The notes below the pieces were generated by a model. It was not told the origin of the DNA. It worked only from the letters and a program-made list of their open reading frames with translations, and made no database searches. Made by a program: the position numbers and the translations under genes. Positions 33,771 to 40,877 of a stretch of DNA of 64,000 nucleotides are shown piece after piece. Each line of letters opens with the position of its first letter. Within the stretch, counting starts at the first letter, position 1. This DNA is from Pseudomonas sp. R5-89-07 (GTDB lineage Bacteria; Pseudomonadota; Gammaproteobacteria; Pseudomonadales; Pseudomonadaceae), in the NCBI RefSeq assembly GCF_003851685.1, contig NZ_CP027727.1, positions 3,100,001-3,164,000 on the forward strand, given 5' to 3'.

Positions 33771-33947
33771 TTAACGATTGATAGGGCCGAACGTGAGCCC
33801 CTTCAGGAACAGACTTTGCTCTGGCGTAATCGGGTCGGCCGGCTTTGCATTTTCGATGATGGCGGGATCAACGCGCGCCCAGTTAATGCAAACGATGGCA
33901 TCTGCCACGACGAACGCCTTCGTATCTTCGAGTCTTTTAAGGCCCAT
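33771..33947 (-). CDS. Small protein between terminators, unknown function
   Basis: 58 aa from ATG 33947 with GAGGAGG 6 bases upstream (a TTG further up lies within that site). MGLKRLEDTKAFVVADAIVC and PITPEQSLFLKGLTFGPINR; no known domain. Bracketed by terminators 3 and 4, so it forms its own leader-region unit. Confidence 0.6.
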   Translation of the reverse strand: MGLKRLEDTKAFVVADAIVCINWARVDPAIIENAKPADPITPEQSLFLKGLTFGPINR

Positions 33948-33964
33948 ACCGAACCTCCTCAAAC

Positions 33965-33990
33965 GAAAAAGCCCCTGCGAGTGCAGAGGC
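33965..33990 (-). terminator. Late-operon terminator 3
   Basis: Minus strand GCCTCTGC / GCAGGGGC arms with short loop and TTTTTCG tail. Confidence 0.65.
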
Positions 33991-34054
33991 CCTGAATAGG
34001 TCCCTCATCAGCGTGACAAGTCAGAGGCTCTGAGGGCTTTGGGAAACTTAGGCA

Positions 34055-34083
34055 ATAAAAAACCCAGCCTTATGAGCTGGGTT
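34055..34083 (-). terminator. Late-operon terminator 2
   Basis: Minus strand AACCCAGC, TCATAAG loop, GCTGGGTT, then TTTTTTATTGC. About 110 bp after the 34193 gene; 34084-34192 holds no gene I can support. Confidence 0.75.
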
Positions 34084-34192
34084 GATCCCGCGTTGCTTTG
34101 CGTCCTACAGTACTCGTTTCCTTGCCCGGCCATTTGCAGCGCGGGGACTGATTCTGTTCCGTGCCGCCGACATGGACAACAACAGATATGAG

Positions 34193-34474
34193 CTATGGCG
34201 CTTTCCCCTCTTCTACCCACTCCAGCGCTTGACTGCCGGAGCGATCACCAAAAGAATTAACCTTGCGCAGGCACTTAAAGTGCCTACCGTCGATCACGGC
34301 AATCATGCCATCCGAGTAAGGGCGGCCATCAATAAAGCAAGCCTTCATTGTGTCAAGAAATTCAGCGTCTTTTTCACTTTTGTACTGATACACATCGTAC
34401 GGCCCTGGCCTATCACTGGCAGCATTGGCGGTCGAGAAAACTAACAGCAGCATCAAAACATTGAGTGAGCGCAT
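34193..34474 (-). CDS. Small exported protein at the start of the late operon
   Basis: 93 aa from ATG 34474. Signal peptide MRSLNVLMLLLVFSTANA then SDRPGPYDVYQYKSEKDAEF. Two Cys (KACFIDG, HFKCLRK) may pair in the periplasm. First gene after the late promoter and its terminator. Unknown function. Confidence 0.6.
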   Translation of the reverse strand: MRSLNVLMLLLVFSTANAASDRPGPYDVYQYKSEKDAEFLDTMKACFIDGRPYSDGMIAVIDGRHFKCLRKVNSFGDRSGSQALEWVEEGKAP

Positions 34475-34540
34475 TATTCTCGATTCGATCCGGCAGCCAA
34501 AATATAACTGGATTAAATAACAGAGCCGGCCGAACAAGCA

Positions 34541-34567
34541 ATAAAAACCCGGCGCTTGGCCGGGTTT
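34541..34567 (-). terminator. Late-operon terminator 1 (tR'-like)
   Basis: Minus strand AACCCGGC, 5-base loop, GCCGGGTT, then TTTTTATTGC. Lies only ~35 bases after the predicted late start point, as tR' follows PR' in lambda-like phages. Confidence 0.75.
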
Positions 34568-34608
34568 AAGGTTTCGTGTGCGTTTCGCGTCACTTGTGCA
34601 CTATGGGA

Positions 34609-34637
34609 AAAGTACGCTCAAAACCCCGTCATGTCAA
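34609..34637 (-). promoter_or_regulatory. Candidate late promoter (PR'-like)
   Basis: Minus strand TTGACA (34637-34632), 17 bases, TACTTT (34614-34609). Located 6 bp after the stop of the gene in the Q position and before terminator 1, the same order as lambda Q-PR'-tR'. Confidence 0.6.
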
Positions 34638-34642
34638 TATGA

Positions 34643-35320
34643 TTATGCCGCCTCTTGATCTTTTTCTGCGTGAATCACCTGCCACAATGGCTGTTGTGCC
34701 TGAATATCCACTTCTTTGATCGCTTCTTTCAGGGATTCCCACAAGTCGAGCCAGTCACGCGTCCAGTTCTTGGGGTCTATGGTGACGCCAAAGAAGGCAT
34801 TCATCTCGGCAGCAACTCGCGCCGGTCCCCACTCGGCAGATCCGGCCACCTCCCCTTTGTACGATTGCAGGGCCAGGGTAACCAGGTACTGCGCCTTCAC
34901 TCGCTTGGCCGAAGTCAGGTCAGGCAGCGCCGCTTTGGCGGTGATCAGCAGCACCGCGTTCAACAGGTGCTTCAAGTTCATCGTCGGGTGGTACAGGTAG
35001 TGCCCGAACTGCTGCACCTGGAACGGGAGTGTGTCGATGGCTCGAAGCACCTTGCCGATGGTTGCCAGGTGCGCGGCGCGGGCGGTGGAGCGGCCGGCGG
35101 GCGTACCGCGTGTCTCGCTGATGCTGATCTTCTGGCGCACAACCTGAATGCGCTCTTCCTTGTCATCCCCCAGCGCAGCGAACACGGCCTCGGCGCGGCG
35201 CATACGCTGCCCCTTCTTTAAAGGTGCCGATTGGGCCTTGTCGATAGCCACAGCGCTGATCGACGCGTTCGATTCGTGCTGTGCTTCGGTCCATACCTGC
35301 CTTGCGTTGATCAGTTTCAT
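34643..35320 (-). CDS. Q-position protein, candidate late regulator
   Basis: 225 aa from ATG 35320, overlapping the NinG stop as ATGA. Sequence: KLINARQVWTEAQHESNASI, basic block LKKGQRMRRAEAVFAALGDD, then a helical C-terminal part with WGPARVAAEMNAFFGVTIDP and WTRDWLDLWESLKEAIKEVD. I do not recognise a named family. By position (after NinG, before the PR'/tR' pair) it is the best candidate for the late antiterminator; no Q motif is visible, so this is inference. Confidence 0.6.
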   Translation of the reverse strand: MKLINARQVWTEAQHESNASISAVAIDKAQSAPLKKGQRMRRAEAVFAALGDDKEERIQVVRQKISISETRGTPAGRSTARAAHLATIGKVLRAIDTLPFQVQQFGHYLYHPTMNLKHLLNAVLLITAKAALPDLTSAKRVKAQYLVTLALQSYKGEVAGSAEWGPARVAAEMNAFFGVTIDPKNWTRDWLDLWESLKEAIKEVDIQAQQPLWQVIHAEKDQEAA

Positions 35321-35916
35321 GCCGCGATCCCCTTTTTCAGTTCTCTGGTCATTGCCCGGTATTCGGCCTTGATGGCCTTGATCTCTTCGATGGTGTACTT
35401 GTAGGCTGGGTGCAGACCTTCCAGCCAGGCGACCTTCTCGGCGCCAATGCGCGACACCAGGCGAATCCGGTACTCCACGGCGTTGCCGGACAGGTTGCGG
35501 TTGCATTTCACGCATTGCCGGTGGATGTTTAGCGGCTCGAAACGCAGCTCTGGGCAGGCGCCCACGGAACGGTAATGTCCCGCGTCCCAGCGGCTGCCGG
35601 TCATGAGGTCATTGTCGTTGGGCGTCGAGTCGCAACTGATGCACGGTAAGTACGCGTCGCGAAGGCGCACGTACGCATTCACTGCGGCCTGGGCCTCCCG
35701 CAGGTGATCCGCCCTGCTCTTCAACTTCTCCTTGCGGACTTTGATCTCGCGGCGCTCAACTTGGGCCAGTGACTTACGCGCCTTCGCCTGGTTCACGTCC
35801 TTGATGGCTAGGCCGCACTTCGGGCTACATACAGCTTGGCCCAGGCGCTGCGGCGGGAAGCTGTTGCCGCATGCGGGGTTCTTGCACTTCTTCGGTTTGG
35901 GTTGCTTGGCGATCAT
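35317..35916 (-). CDS. ninG: NinG/Rap-like recombination protein
   Basis: 199 aa. Zinc-type Cys at both ends of the N-terminus (KCKNPACGNSF, VCSPKCG), helical middle (AQVERREIKVRKEKLKSRAD), then the HNH-like core CISCDSTPNDND, DAGHYRSVGACPELRFEPLN and HRQCVKCNRNLSG. Rap/NinG endonucleases resolve branched DNA during phage recombination. Standard nin-region gene. Confidence 0.9.
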   Translation of the reverse strand: MIAKQPKPKKCKNPACGNSFPPQRLGQAVCSPKCGLAIKDVNQAKARKSLAQVERREIKVRKEKLKSRADHLREAQAAVNAYVRLRDAYLPCISCDSTPNDNDLMTGSRWDAGHYRSVGACPELRFEPLNIHRQCVKCNRNLSGNAVEYRIRLVSRIGAEKVAWLEGLHPAYKYTIEEIKAIKAEYRAMTRELKKGIAA

Positions 35917-36383
35917 GCAGCCTCCTTGCTGAGTAGATCAGTGAAAACCACACCTTGGCCGGTGAAATAGGCGGCGATGCGGTCGGTGTAATTGATGCCT
36001 TGGGCGCGATTGAACAGGCTGGTCACCGGGAAGCCGTCCGGCCCGAACAAATGGCACTCACCCATCATGGCCAGCTTCGTTTCGTATGGCAGATGACGCA
36101 TCACCCGGTACCACTCGGCCTGGAACCCAGCGTCCTCGTTCAGCAGAATCTGCACACCGAAGTGAAGCTTGCAGTACCGGCGGGCGTCGGCCGGGTCACC
36201 GATCTGTGTCATATCGGCGATTCGCTTGTACATCCCGAACCACAGCCGGTTCTGGTCGAGTGTCCTGTCCTTACCAGGGCGCAGGGAGACCACCACAAAC
36301 TTCTTGTCCCGGTACATGGCGCTCAACTTGGTGATAGCCTCAGAGAGCTTCGCCTGGCAGTTGACGCTGATCTTGTCAGTCAT
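35913..36383 (-). CDS. NinB-like recombination protein
   Basis: 156 aa. RPGKDRTLDQNRLWFGMYKR is the core motif of NinB/YbcN-like proteins, which bind single-stranded DNA and assist phage recombination. C-terminal half (LHFGVQILLNEDAGFQAEWY) fits. Overlaps both neighbours by 4 bp, so it is in a coupled nin operon. Confidence 0.75.
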   Translation of the reverse strand: MTDKISVNCQAKLSEAITKLSAMYRDKKFVVVSLRPGKDRTLDQNRLWFGMYKRIADMTQIGDPADARRYCKLHFGVQILLNEDAGFQAEWYRVMRHLPYETKLAMMGECHLFGPDGFPVTSLFNRAQGINYTDRIAAYFTGQGVVFTDLLSKEAA

Positions 36384-37138
36384 GACCGCCCTCCCATGCC
36401 CATGGCAGCGTCGAGCAGCGAGTCAAGGTCTTCGCCAGTCATCCCTGTCGCGTGCGGGCCGATCCATTCCACGACCTCGATGTAGCCGCTACGAGCCTCG
36501 CGCAACCACTGATACCGAGCGGCACTCTTGCACAGCACCGCCAGTTCTTCGGCGAAGCCAAGCCCCTTCAGGCGGTCAAGCTCATCCTGGATGCCTTTCA
36601 GCGACAATTTATGCACGTTGCGCTCGGCCTCGATGCTGAGGCGCCAGGATTGAATATCGGACCGCAGCGCCTCGTTCTCGGCCTTGAGCTGGTCGCGCTC
36701 AGCCATGAGGTCGGCGGTCACGACCGCTCCTTGAGACGCCAGGGCACGCAACTGCTCGGCGCGGGCGCGGATCTCCACCACGGACATCCCTTCACGCCAT
36801 CCAAGGCGCCCTTTCACCCGACGAATTTTTCGGCTGATGTTGGGAGGCGTGCAGCCGTGGACTTTTGCCAGTTCAATCTGCGACGTTCCAGAGACCGAGG
36901 CGACCAGAAGATCGACGTCGCCCCAGTGAACTGCGGGGTGGTCACACAGATTCAGCTTCACGTTGGCAGTAAGCCGCTCGTTCTCGGCCAGCAGCTCCAC
37001 CGCCACCTCCCCCACGGTCTTCTCGCCAAGGAATTCACCAAGCGCTTCAGCGTTCTGCTTCCATTCCCCGCAGTCAGCCTTCCAAGAGGCGACTTCACTC
37101 CACAGCAGCTTCTGAAGTTTCTGCTTGTCGATGGTCAT
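36380..37138 (-). CDS. Early-region protein with HTH-like middle and conserved phage C-terminus
   Basis: 252 aa. N-terminal helical part, then VSGTSQIELAKVHGCTPPNI, a helix-turn-helix-like stretch (IELAKVHGCTPPNISRKIRR) at ~85-107, a coiled coil (DLMAERDQLKAENEALRSDI) and an end ARYQWLREARSGYIEVVEWI that recurs in many short phage proteins. It looks like a fusion of a DNA-binding part and this C-terminal module. Function unknown. Confidence 0.6.
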   Translation of the reverse strand: MTIDKQKLQKLLWSEVASWKADCGEWKQNAEALGEFLGEKTVGEVAVELLAENERLTANVKLNLCDHPAVHWGDVDLLVASVSGTSQIELAKVHGCTPPNISRKIRRVKGRLGWREGMSVVEIRARAEQLRALASQGAVVTADLMAERDQLKAENEALRSDIQSWRLSIEAERNVHKLSLKGIQDELDRLKGLGFAEELAVLCKSAARYQWLREARSGYIEVVEWIGPHATGMTGEDLDSLLDAAMGMGGRS

Positions 37139-37923
37139 GCCCGTGCCTCCAATTCCTGGGCCTGCTTGATCAGCAGCGCCCGGCGGTTCGCCAACTCATT
37201 GGCCGCTTCAATCCGCATTTCGGTTTTCCGTTCGGCACTGGCCTTGCGCATTTCCAGCATCGAGTTTTTGACCAGTTCCAGCTTCTGGCGCAGCACTGGT
37301 GCAGGCTGGGTGACGGCGCCGGTGAGCAAACCGGCAATGGCGCGGCCATCCTCGGTAACTGGAACAATGCTCAGGTCAGCCAAGTACTTCTGGCCGTGAT
37401 CTTGGGGAATGCGTTTCAGCTCCACAGCCTTGGTGACTGCCTGGATGCGCCGGTTGGCGTCGAAGCCCACGGACACGTGCCAGTTGACCGGTTTCGCATC
37501 CTCGCGGGCCTGGCCCACGAACCTTTGGTAGGCATCGATGAACGCCATGCGTGCACCGATCTTGTCGCCGCCATCCAAGATGGGTTTCGCAGCAGCCAGG
37601 GCCAGCTGGATCTCGTCGGTCAGCACCACGGTTTCGAATTCGTCGTTGGTAGTCATGGCGATGGCCCAGGCCTCGTCCTTGCCCGGCCGGCCATCGGAGG
37701 ATTGGACCCGTTGCAGGATGTCGGCCATCGCCAGCTTTCCCTTCACTTCGAAGCGACACGCCTTCAGTGCGGCTTTCACGACAGGCACCGGATACGCACA
37801 GAGGTCTTCAGCCATCATCGCGGCAGTGCCCGGGTTCATTTCCTGGCCCATGGCCTCCGCGGTGGCGCAGATGGCGGCGGCCAGCCCGGCAACCTGCTGG
37901 TCATTCATTTCAAAGGTATTCAT
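37135..37923 (-). CDS. Replication-region protein (P position)
   Basis: 262 aa from ATG 37923 (AGGTG upstream), starting inside the O-like gene's end. Helical N-terminus (GLAAAICATAEAMGQEMNPG, AALKACRFEVKGKLAMADIL), then DEAWAIAMTTNDEFETVVLT and a charged coiled C-terminus. It has no ATP-binding motif. Position after the initiator fits a helicase-loader (lambda P) role, but the sequence does not prove it. Confidence 0.6.
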   Translation of the reverse strand: MNTFEMNDQQVAGLAAAICATAEAMGQEMNPGTAAMMAEDLCAYPVPVVKAALKACRFEVKGKLAMADILQRVQSSDGRPGKDEAWAIAMTTNDEFETVVLTDEIQLALAAAKPILDGGDKIGARMAFIDAYQRFVGQAREDAKPVNWHVSVGFDANRRIQAVTKAVELKRIPQDHGQKYLADLSIVPVTEDGRAIAGLLTGAVTQPAPVLRQKLELVKNSMLEMRKASAERKTEMRIEAANELANRRALLIKQAQELEARA

Positions 37924-38887
37924 TACGGTCACCTGCTTGGCGTTTGGCCAGAACCATCTGGGCGGCCTGCTCCGCTGCGGAGTGGTTCGCCTCTGTCCGT
38001 TCCATCTGGCGGGCGGTTGTGCCGTTGATGCGCTGCCCGGTCACCCACTGGGTGTGATAGCTCTCGGCGTTGGCCAGCAGCTCGTTGAGGCTGTGGCACT
38101 TGCGCAGCACAGCGGCATCGCTGGTTTTCAAGAAGTGGGCAGCGACGTGGTGGGCGACGTCGGCGCCGAGACGGTCTACCAACTGTCCGAGCTGGCCGCC
38201 GACCTTGGCATTCCACACAGGCCAGGCGCTGTAGCGCTTGCGGTAAGCCATGGCGTAGTTCGCCCAGACCTTGAAGGTTTTGCAGGTCTGGTCTTTGGGG
38301 CCAGGCATGTCGGCGGGGATCTCGACCCGTGGGGTTTCGGTGCGATCAACCACCAGCACCAGACCGCGGGACTGAGCCGGCTTGCCGGTGGCGTCCTGCA
38401 AGTCCTGACTGGTGTCCTGATTGGTACCCTGATGATTGGTATCCTGATTTGTCGGAGATTTTTCCGACCCTTGTTCGGATTTTTTTCCGACCTTGCTCGG
38501 AGATTTATCCGAGGTAGATCGGATATTTTTCCGACCCTTGTTTTTTGGTGGGGTCGGATATTTTTCCGACCCATCCAGCTTCTGGTTCCACTCGACGGCC
38601 TTCTCGGTGAGGCGAAAAAGTGTGATGTTCGAAGTGCTGGAAAGCTCAATCAAACCGGCCTCTTCGAGGGCCTTCAGCATGCGGTAAGCGGTGTCCGGCT
38701 TATCGGTGAGCAGCGGCAGCTCCTCGATGATCTTGGCCTTGCTCAGCGCGAAGAAGATCCCGTCATCGGTTTTAATTGGCTTGGTCCAGCTTGGGCAGCC
38801 GTAGACGAAGGCGAACAGCAGGGCCTGCTGAGAATTCAGCCCCCACTCCAGCGCCTTCACCTGGTTAATCGTGACGGTGTATTGCAT
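37910..38887 (-). CDS. Replication initiator (lambda O-like), carries origin iterons
   Basis: 325 aa from ATG 38887. Residues 1-90 form a winged-helix type domain (LFAFVYGCPSWTKP, MLKALEEAGLIELSSTSNIT). The middle (~105-160) is a low-complexity, Lys/Ser/Thr/Gln-rich linker encoded by the iterons and a second small repeat. The C-terminal part (KTFKVWANYAMAYRKRYSAW, GQLGQLVDRLGADVAHHVAA) fits the helicase-recruiting domain. The layout, DNA-binding domain plus origin inside the gene plus C-terminal domain, is that of lambda O. Confidence 0.75.
   Translation of the reverse strand: MQYTVTINQVKALEWGLNSQQALLFAFVYGCPSWTKPIKTDDGIFFALSKAKIIEELPLLTDKPDTAYRMLKALEEAGLIELSSTSNITLFRLTEKAVEWNQKLDGSEKYPTPPKNKGRKNIRSTSDKSPSKVGKKSEQGSEKSPTNQDTNHQGTNQDTSQDLQDATGKPAQSRGLVLVVDRTETPRVEIPADMPGPKDQTCKTFKVWANYAMAYRKRYSAWPVWNAKVGGQLGQLVDRLGADVAHHVAAHFLKTSDAAVLRKCHSLNELLANAESYHTQWVTGQRINGTTARQMERTEANHSAAEQAAQMVLAKRQAGDRNEYL
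38402..38450. repeat. Short imperfect tandem repeat beside the iterons
   Basis: Four degenerate copies of TCCTGATTGGT within ~50 bp, encoding the TNQDT/HQGTNQDTSQD part of the initiator's linker. May belong to the origin or be simple coding repetition. Confidence 0.45.
38452..38569. other. Replication origin candidate: five 16-bp iterons inside the O-like gene
   Basis: TCGGA-N6-TCCGA palindromic units at 38452-38467, 38475-38490, 38497-38512, 38519-38534 and 38554-38569; units 4 and 5 are identical (TCGGATATTTTTCCGA). Start-to-start spacing is 23, 22, 22 and 35 bp, about two helical turns. Each has a T-rich centre. Lambda ori also lies inside gene O as four dyad iterons. Confidence 0.8.
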
Positions 38888-38888
38888 G

Positions 38889-39737
38889 TCAGGCCTTCCC
38901 GACCTTAGCGGCCAATTCAAGGAAGCGATCCACGTACCAGTGAGGCTGCGTTTCGCGGGGGCATTGAGGGCTGGTAAGGTTCTTGCCGTAGGCCATGCCC
39001 TTCTCGGTAACAGACCAGAAGTCCACCATTTCCTGCTTGGAGTTTTTGCGCTGGAGGACCTTGAGGAAGCCGTGAGCCTCCAATGCAAGGTTGAAGGCGC
39101 GAGCCGTGCTGGCGATGCCGTGATCTTTGATCAGGGCGGTAATTGCCTTGGTCGGCATGGAAGAGCCACCAGCGGCACCAGGGGCGGCGTCCACCGCATA
39201 GCCTGGAAGGAACTTGGCGTCCAGGCCGTTGTTGGCGGCGATCTTGGCCAGCATCAGCATCTTGCTGGAGTTGGCAGGCTTCAACAGGCGGTCGAAGCAT
39301 TCCAAAATGGCAAGCTCGCCGACGATCTTGGAGTTATTCGGGCCCTGGGCAGAAAAGGTGCCGGTCTTGCGGATACTCGGCAGCACTTGCCCGACTACCC
39401 AATCTTCGAACTTCTCGGCGGCCGGCAGTTTGGACTTCATCACCAGCCGGTACAGGTCCCGCTCAGGAATCATGGTCATGAAACCACCACCCTGTTTCGG
39501 GGTAGTGGTCGCAGCCTTGCAGTGACGGGACACGGCGTTCTCTGGCTTCGAGTAGCCCAGTGCGTCAGCGACATCGCGTGCGACAAACCACGGATCGCCG
39601 AGCTTGTCGGTGATGACCCGGATTGCGGTGCCGTCGAAGTCGAACGGAATCACAGATGAATTGCGCGCCACGTTTTCAGATTGCGAAAAACGTGGCGCGA
39701 TATTGGCAGTGCTATTGATATGTGGCGGGGTTTGCAT
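38889..39737 (-). CDS. BRO-N domain antirepressor
   Basis: 282 aa from ATG 39737 (GAGG 8 bases upstream). BRO-N domain at ~30-125: VITDKLGDPWFVARDVADAL, GYSKPENAVSRHCK, MIPERDLYRLVMKSKLPAAE, FEDWVVGQVLPSIRKTG. The C-terminal domain (~180-280) has ALIKDHGIASTARAFNLALE, a KilA-C-like DNA-binding type. Such proteins promote the lytic switch. Its mRNA leader is crossed by a divergent promoter and short RNA candidate. Confidence 0.82.
   Translation of the reverse strand: MQTPPHINSTANIAPRFSQSENVARNSSVIPFDFDGTAIRVITDKLGDPWFVARDVADALGYSKPENAVSRHCKAATTTPKQGGGFMTMIPERDLYRLVMKSKLPAAEKFEDWVVGQVLPSIRKTGTFSAQGPNNSKIVGELAILECFDRLLKPANSSKMLMLAKIAANNGLDAKFLPGYAVDAAPGAAGGSSMPTKAITALIKDHGIASTARAFNLALEAHGFLKVLQRKNSKQEMVDFWSVTEKGMAYGKNLTSPQCPRETQPHWYVDRFLELAAKVGKA
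39664..39699. repeat. Dyad CGCGCCACG-N18-CGTGGCGCG, copy 2
   Basis: Arms at 39664-39672 and 39691-39699, 18-bp spacer; the pairing extends inward to 13 bp here (TTTT/AAAA). Lies in the first codons of the antirepressor, next to the -35 of the plus-strand promoter at 39715. See copy 1 at 32934-32969. Confidence 0.75.
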
Positions 39738-39742
39738 ATAAT
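39715..39742 (+). promoter_or_regulatory. Strong sigma70-type promoter pointing away from the antirepressor
   Basis: TTGATA (39715-39720), 16 bases, TATAAT (39737-39742), plus strand. The -10 overlaps the antirepressor start codon on the other strand. No plus-strand gene follows; a perfect terminator ends 52 bp downstream. Confidence 0.65.
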
Positions 39743-39748
39743 CGGCCT

Positions 39749-39794
39749 CACAAAGTGTTATCGAATTAGCCGACCTCGACCGTCGGCTTTTTTG
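39749..39794 (+). ncRNA. Putative OOP-like antisense RNA (~46 nt)
   Basis: Runs from the predicted start after TATAAT at 39742 to a terminator with a 7-bp perfect stem (AGCCGAC 39768-39774, GTCGGCT 39782-39788) and TTTTTT. It is complementary to the leader of the antirepressor/O mRNA just upstream of the ribosome site. Lambda OOP lies at the same place between cII and O. Expression is not shown. Confidence 0.5.
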
Positions 39795-39868
39795 TGCCTG
39801 GGTTTCAGATCCGCTTAATTCATAGTGCGAACCCGATGGGGCACCGATTTCCGCGCATGCGCGGGAAA

Positions 39869-40489
39869 TCAGGAAACGGATTTCAAATTTCGCTGAGCCG
39901 CCGCGAGCAGTTGCTCCGCACGGCGCCCCAACTCCCCTGCCTTCGCTTCAACCTGGCGGCACTGCTTCGCGAACGCCGGTAGGTGCGGCAGATCCAGTTC
40001 GCACATGACCTGGTCGTCGAATACTTCGCTGCCGGTATCGATCACATCACCCAGGGCGCGGATCAGCGCGCCAAAGCTCTTGTTTGCGCATTGGTCACTG
40101 GTCATCTGGCGGGCGCCGGTCAGTCCGTGGCGACTCGCCAGTTCGTTTACGCAGTGGTCCCGGAATTCAGGCTCAAGGGCGTTGACCCACGACTCTTCCA
40201 GCCAGGAAGGCATTTCCTGGTCGCCGGAAAGCCAGCGCTGAACGCGCTTGAGCCAGCGGCCTGTTGCCTTAATGAACTCGCCGACATCGTTCAGGCGAGC
40301 AAGCTCTTCAAAATCCGGGACTTTCGCGTCTTTGATCTTCGCGGCGGGCACGGTCAGGTAGATCTCACGGCTCAGCGCCTGAGCGAAGTCGTCCTGGCTC
40401 AGGCTGGTGCGTGCGATCTGGTTTGCAGCGTGGGCGACCAGCACCTGATCACGGGTTTGTACGGTGTGTCTGGAACTGGACGTTTGCAT
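39869..40489 (-). CDS. CII-position regulatory protein
   Basis: 206 aa, QTRDQVLVAHAANQIARTSL start. Helical throughout; WLEESWVNALEPEFRDHCVN and HGLTGARQMTSDQCANKSFG in the middle; C-terminal coiled coil (AKQCRQVEAKAGELGRRAEQ). Second gene after cro in the leftward early operon, where CII or a functional substitute sits. No clear CII HTH is seen, so only position supports a regulatory role. Confidence 0.55.
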   Translation of the reverse strand: MQTSSSRHTVQTRDQVLVAHAANQIARTSLSQDDFAQALSREIYLTVPAAKIKDAKVPDFEELARLNDVGEFIKATGRWLKRVQRWLSGDQEMPSWLEESWVNALEPEFRDHCVNELASRHGLTGARQMTSDQCANKSFGALIRALGDVIDTGSEVFDDQVMCELDLPHLPAFAKQCRQVEAKAGELGRRAEQLLAAAQRNLKSVS

Positions 40490-40543
40490 TGGGACTGCTC
40501 TCTTCTAATCTGGCTTCAATGGAACGGCGGACAGGGAAGTCGC

Positions 40544-40771
40544 CTAGGCGGCCCGAACATCCGCAGTAGATTGCTGCGGAAAAACGCGATCCAAAGTGCA
40601 TTTCGCACCCAATTCATTCAGCGCCTGGACGATCTTCCGGGCGTCTTCAAGCTTCAATGGGCGCGCCCCCGACTCGTAGTTTGCGAGCCGCGACTGCTTC
40701 CAGTTGAGCTTTCGGTGCAAGGCTGCCTGGGTGATTCCGGCCTCCTCACGAAACTCTGCTATGAGATTCAT
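40544..40771 (-). CDS. cro: Cro-like HTH repressor
   Basis: 75 aa. HTH at ~12-33: GITQAALHRKLNWKQSRLAN (Q-x3-A...S-x2-x-YE pattern with YESGARPL). ATG 40771 has AGGAG 7 bases upstream. First gene from PR, divergent from cI, so it is the Cro equivalent that competes for the shared operators. Confidence 0.88.
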   Translation of the reverse strand: MNLIAEFREEAGITQAALHRKLNWKQSRLANYESGARPLKLEDARKIVQALNELGAKCTLDRVFPQQSTADVRAA

Positions 40772-40798
40772 TGCGTTGCTCCTGCGGTCAATAAATCA

Positions 40799-40864
40799 AG
40801 GATAAACACATATCGTGTTATTGGCAAACACAATAAGTGGGCGGATTTTATTTCACTCCGTGAT
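40799..40864. promoter_or_regulatory. OR/PR-PRM control region with three operators
   Basis: PR on the minus strand: TTGCCA (40827-40822), 17 bases, TATCCT (40804-40799). Operators of the form AACAC-N5-GTGTT: 40805-40819 (perfect, inside the PR spacer), 40827-40841 (AACAC/GTGGG) and 40850-40864 (ATTTC/GTGAT), centres 22-23 bp apart. A weaker plus-strand promoter for cI (TTGGCA 40821-40826, GATTTT 40844-40849) overlaps. Matches the OL set at 44486-44557. Confidence 0.8.
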
Positions 40865-40877
40865 TAAAATTCGATCC

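Noticed and set aside
37538..38908. 456-codon plus-strand open frame opposite the initiator and P-position genes
   Set aside because: It has no ribosome site, its codon use mirrors the minus-strand genes and its product has no domain. It exists because the real genes have G+C-rich third positions.
40490..40543. nutR-like site downstream of cro
   Set aside because: An imperfect GCCGCC/GGCGAC palindrome is present, but no boxA-like sequence on the transcribed strand, so it is not called.
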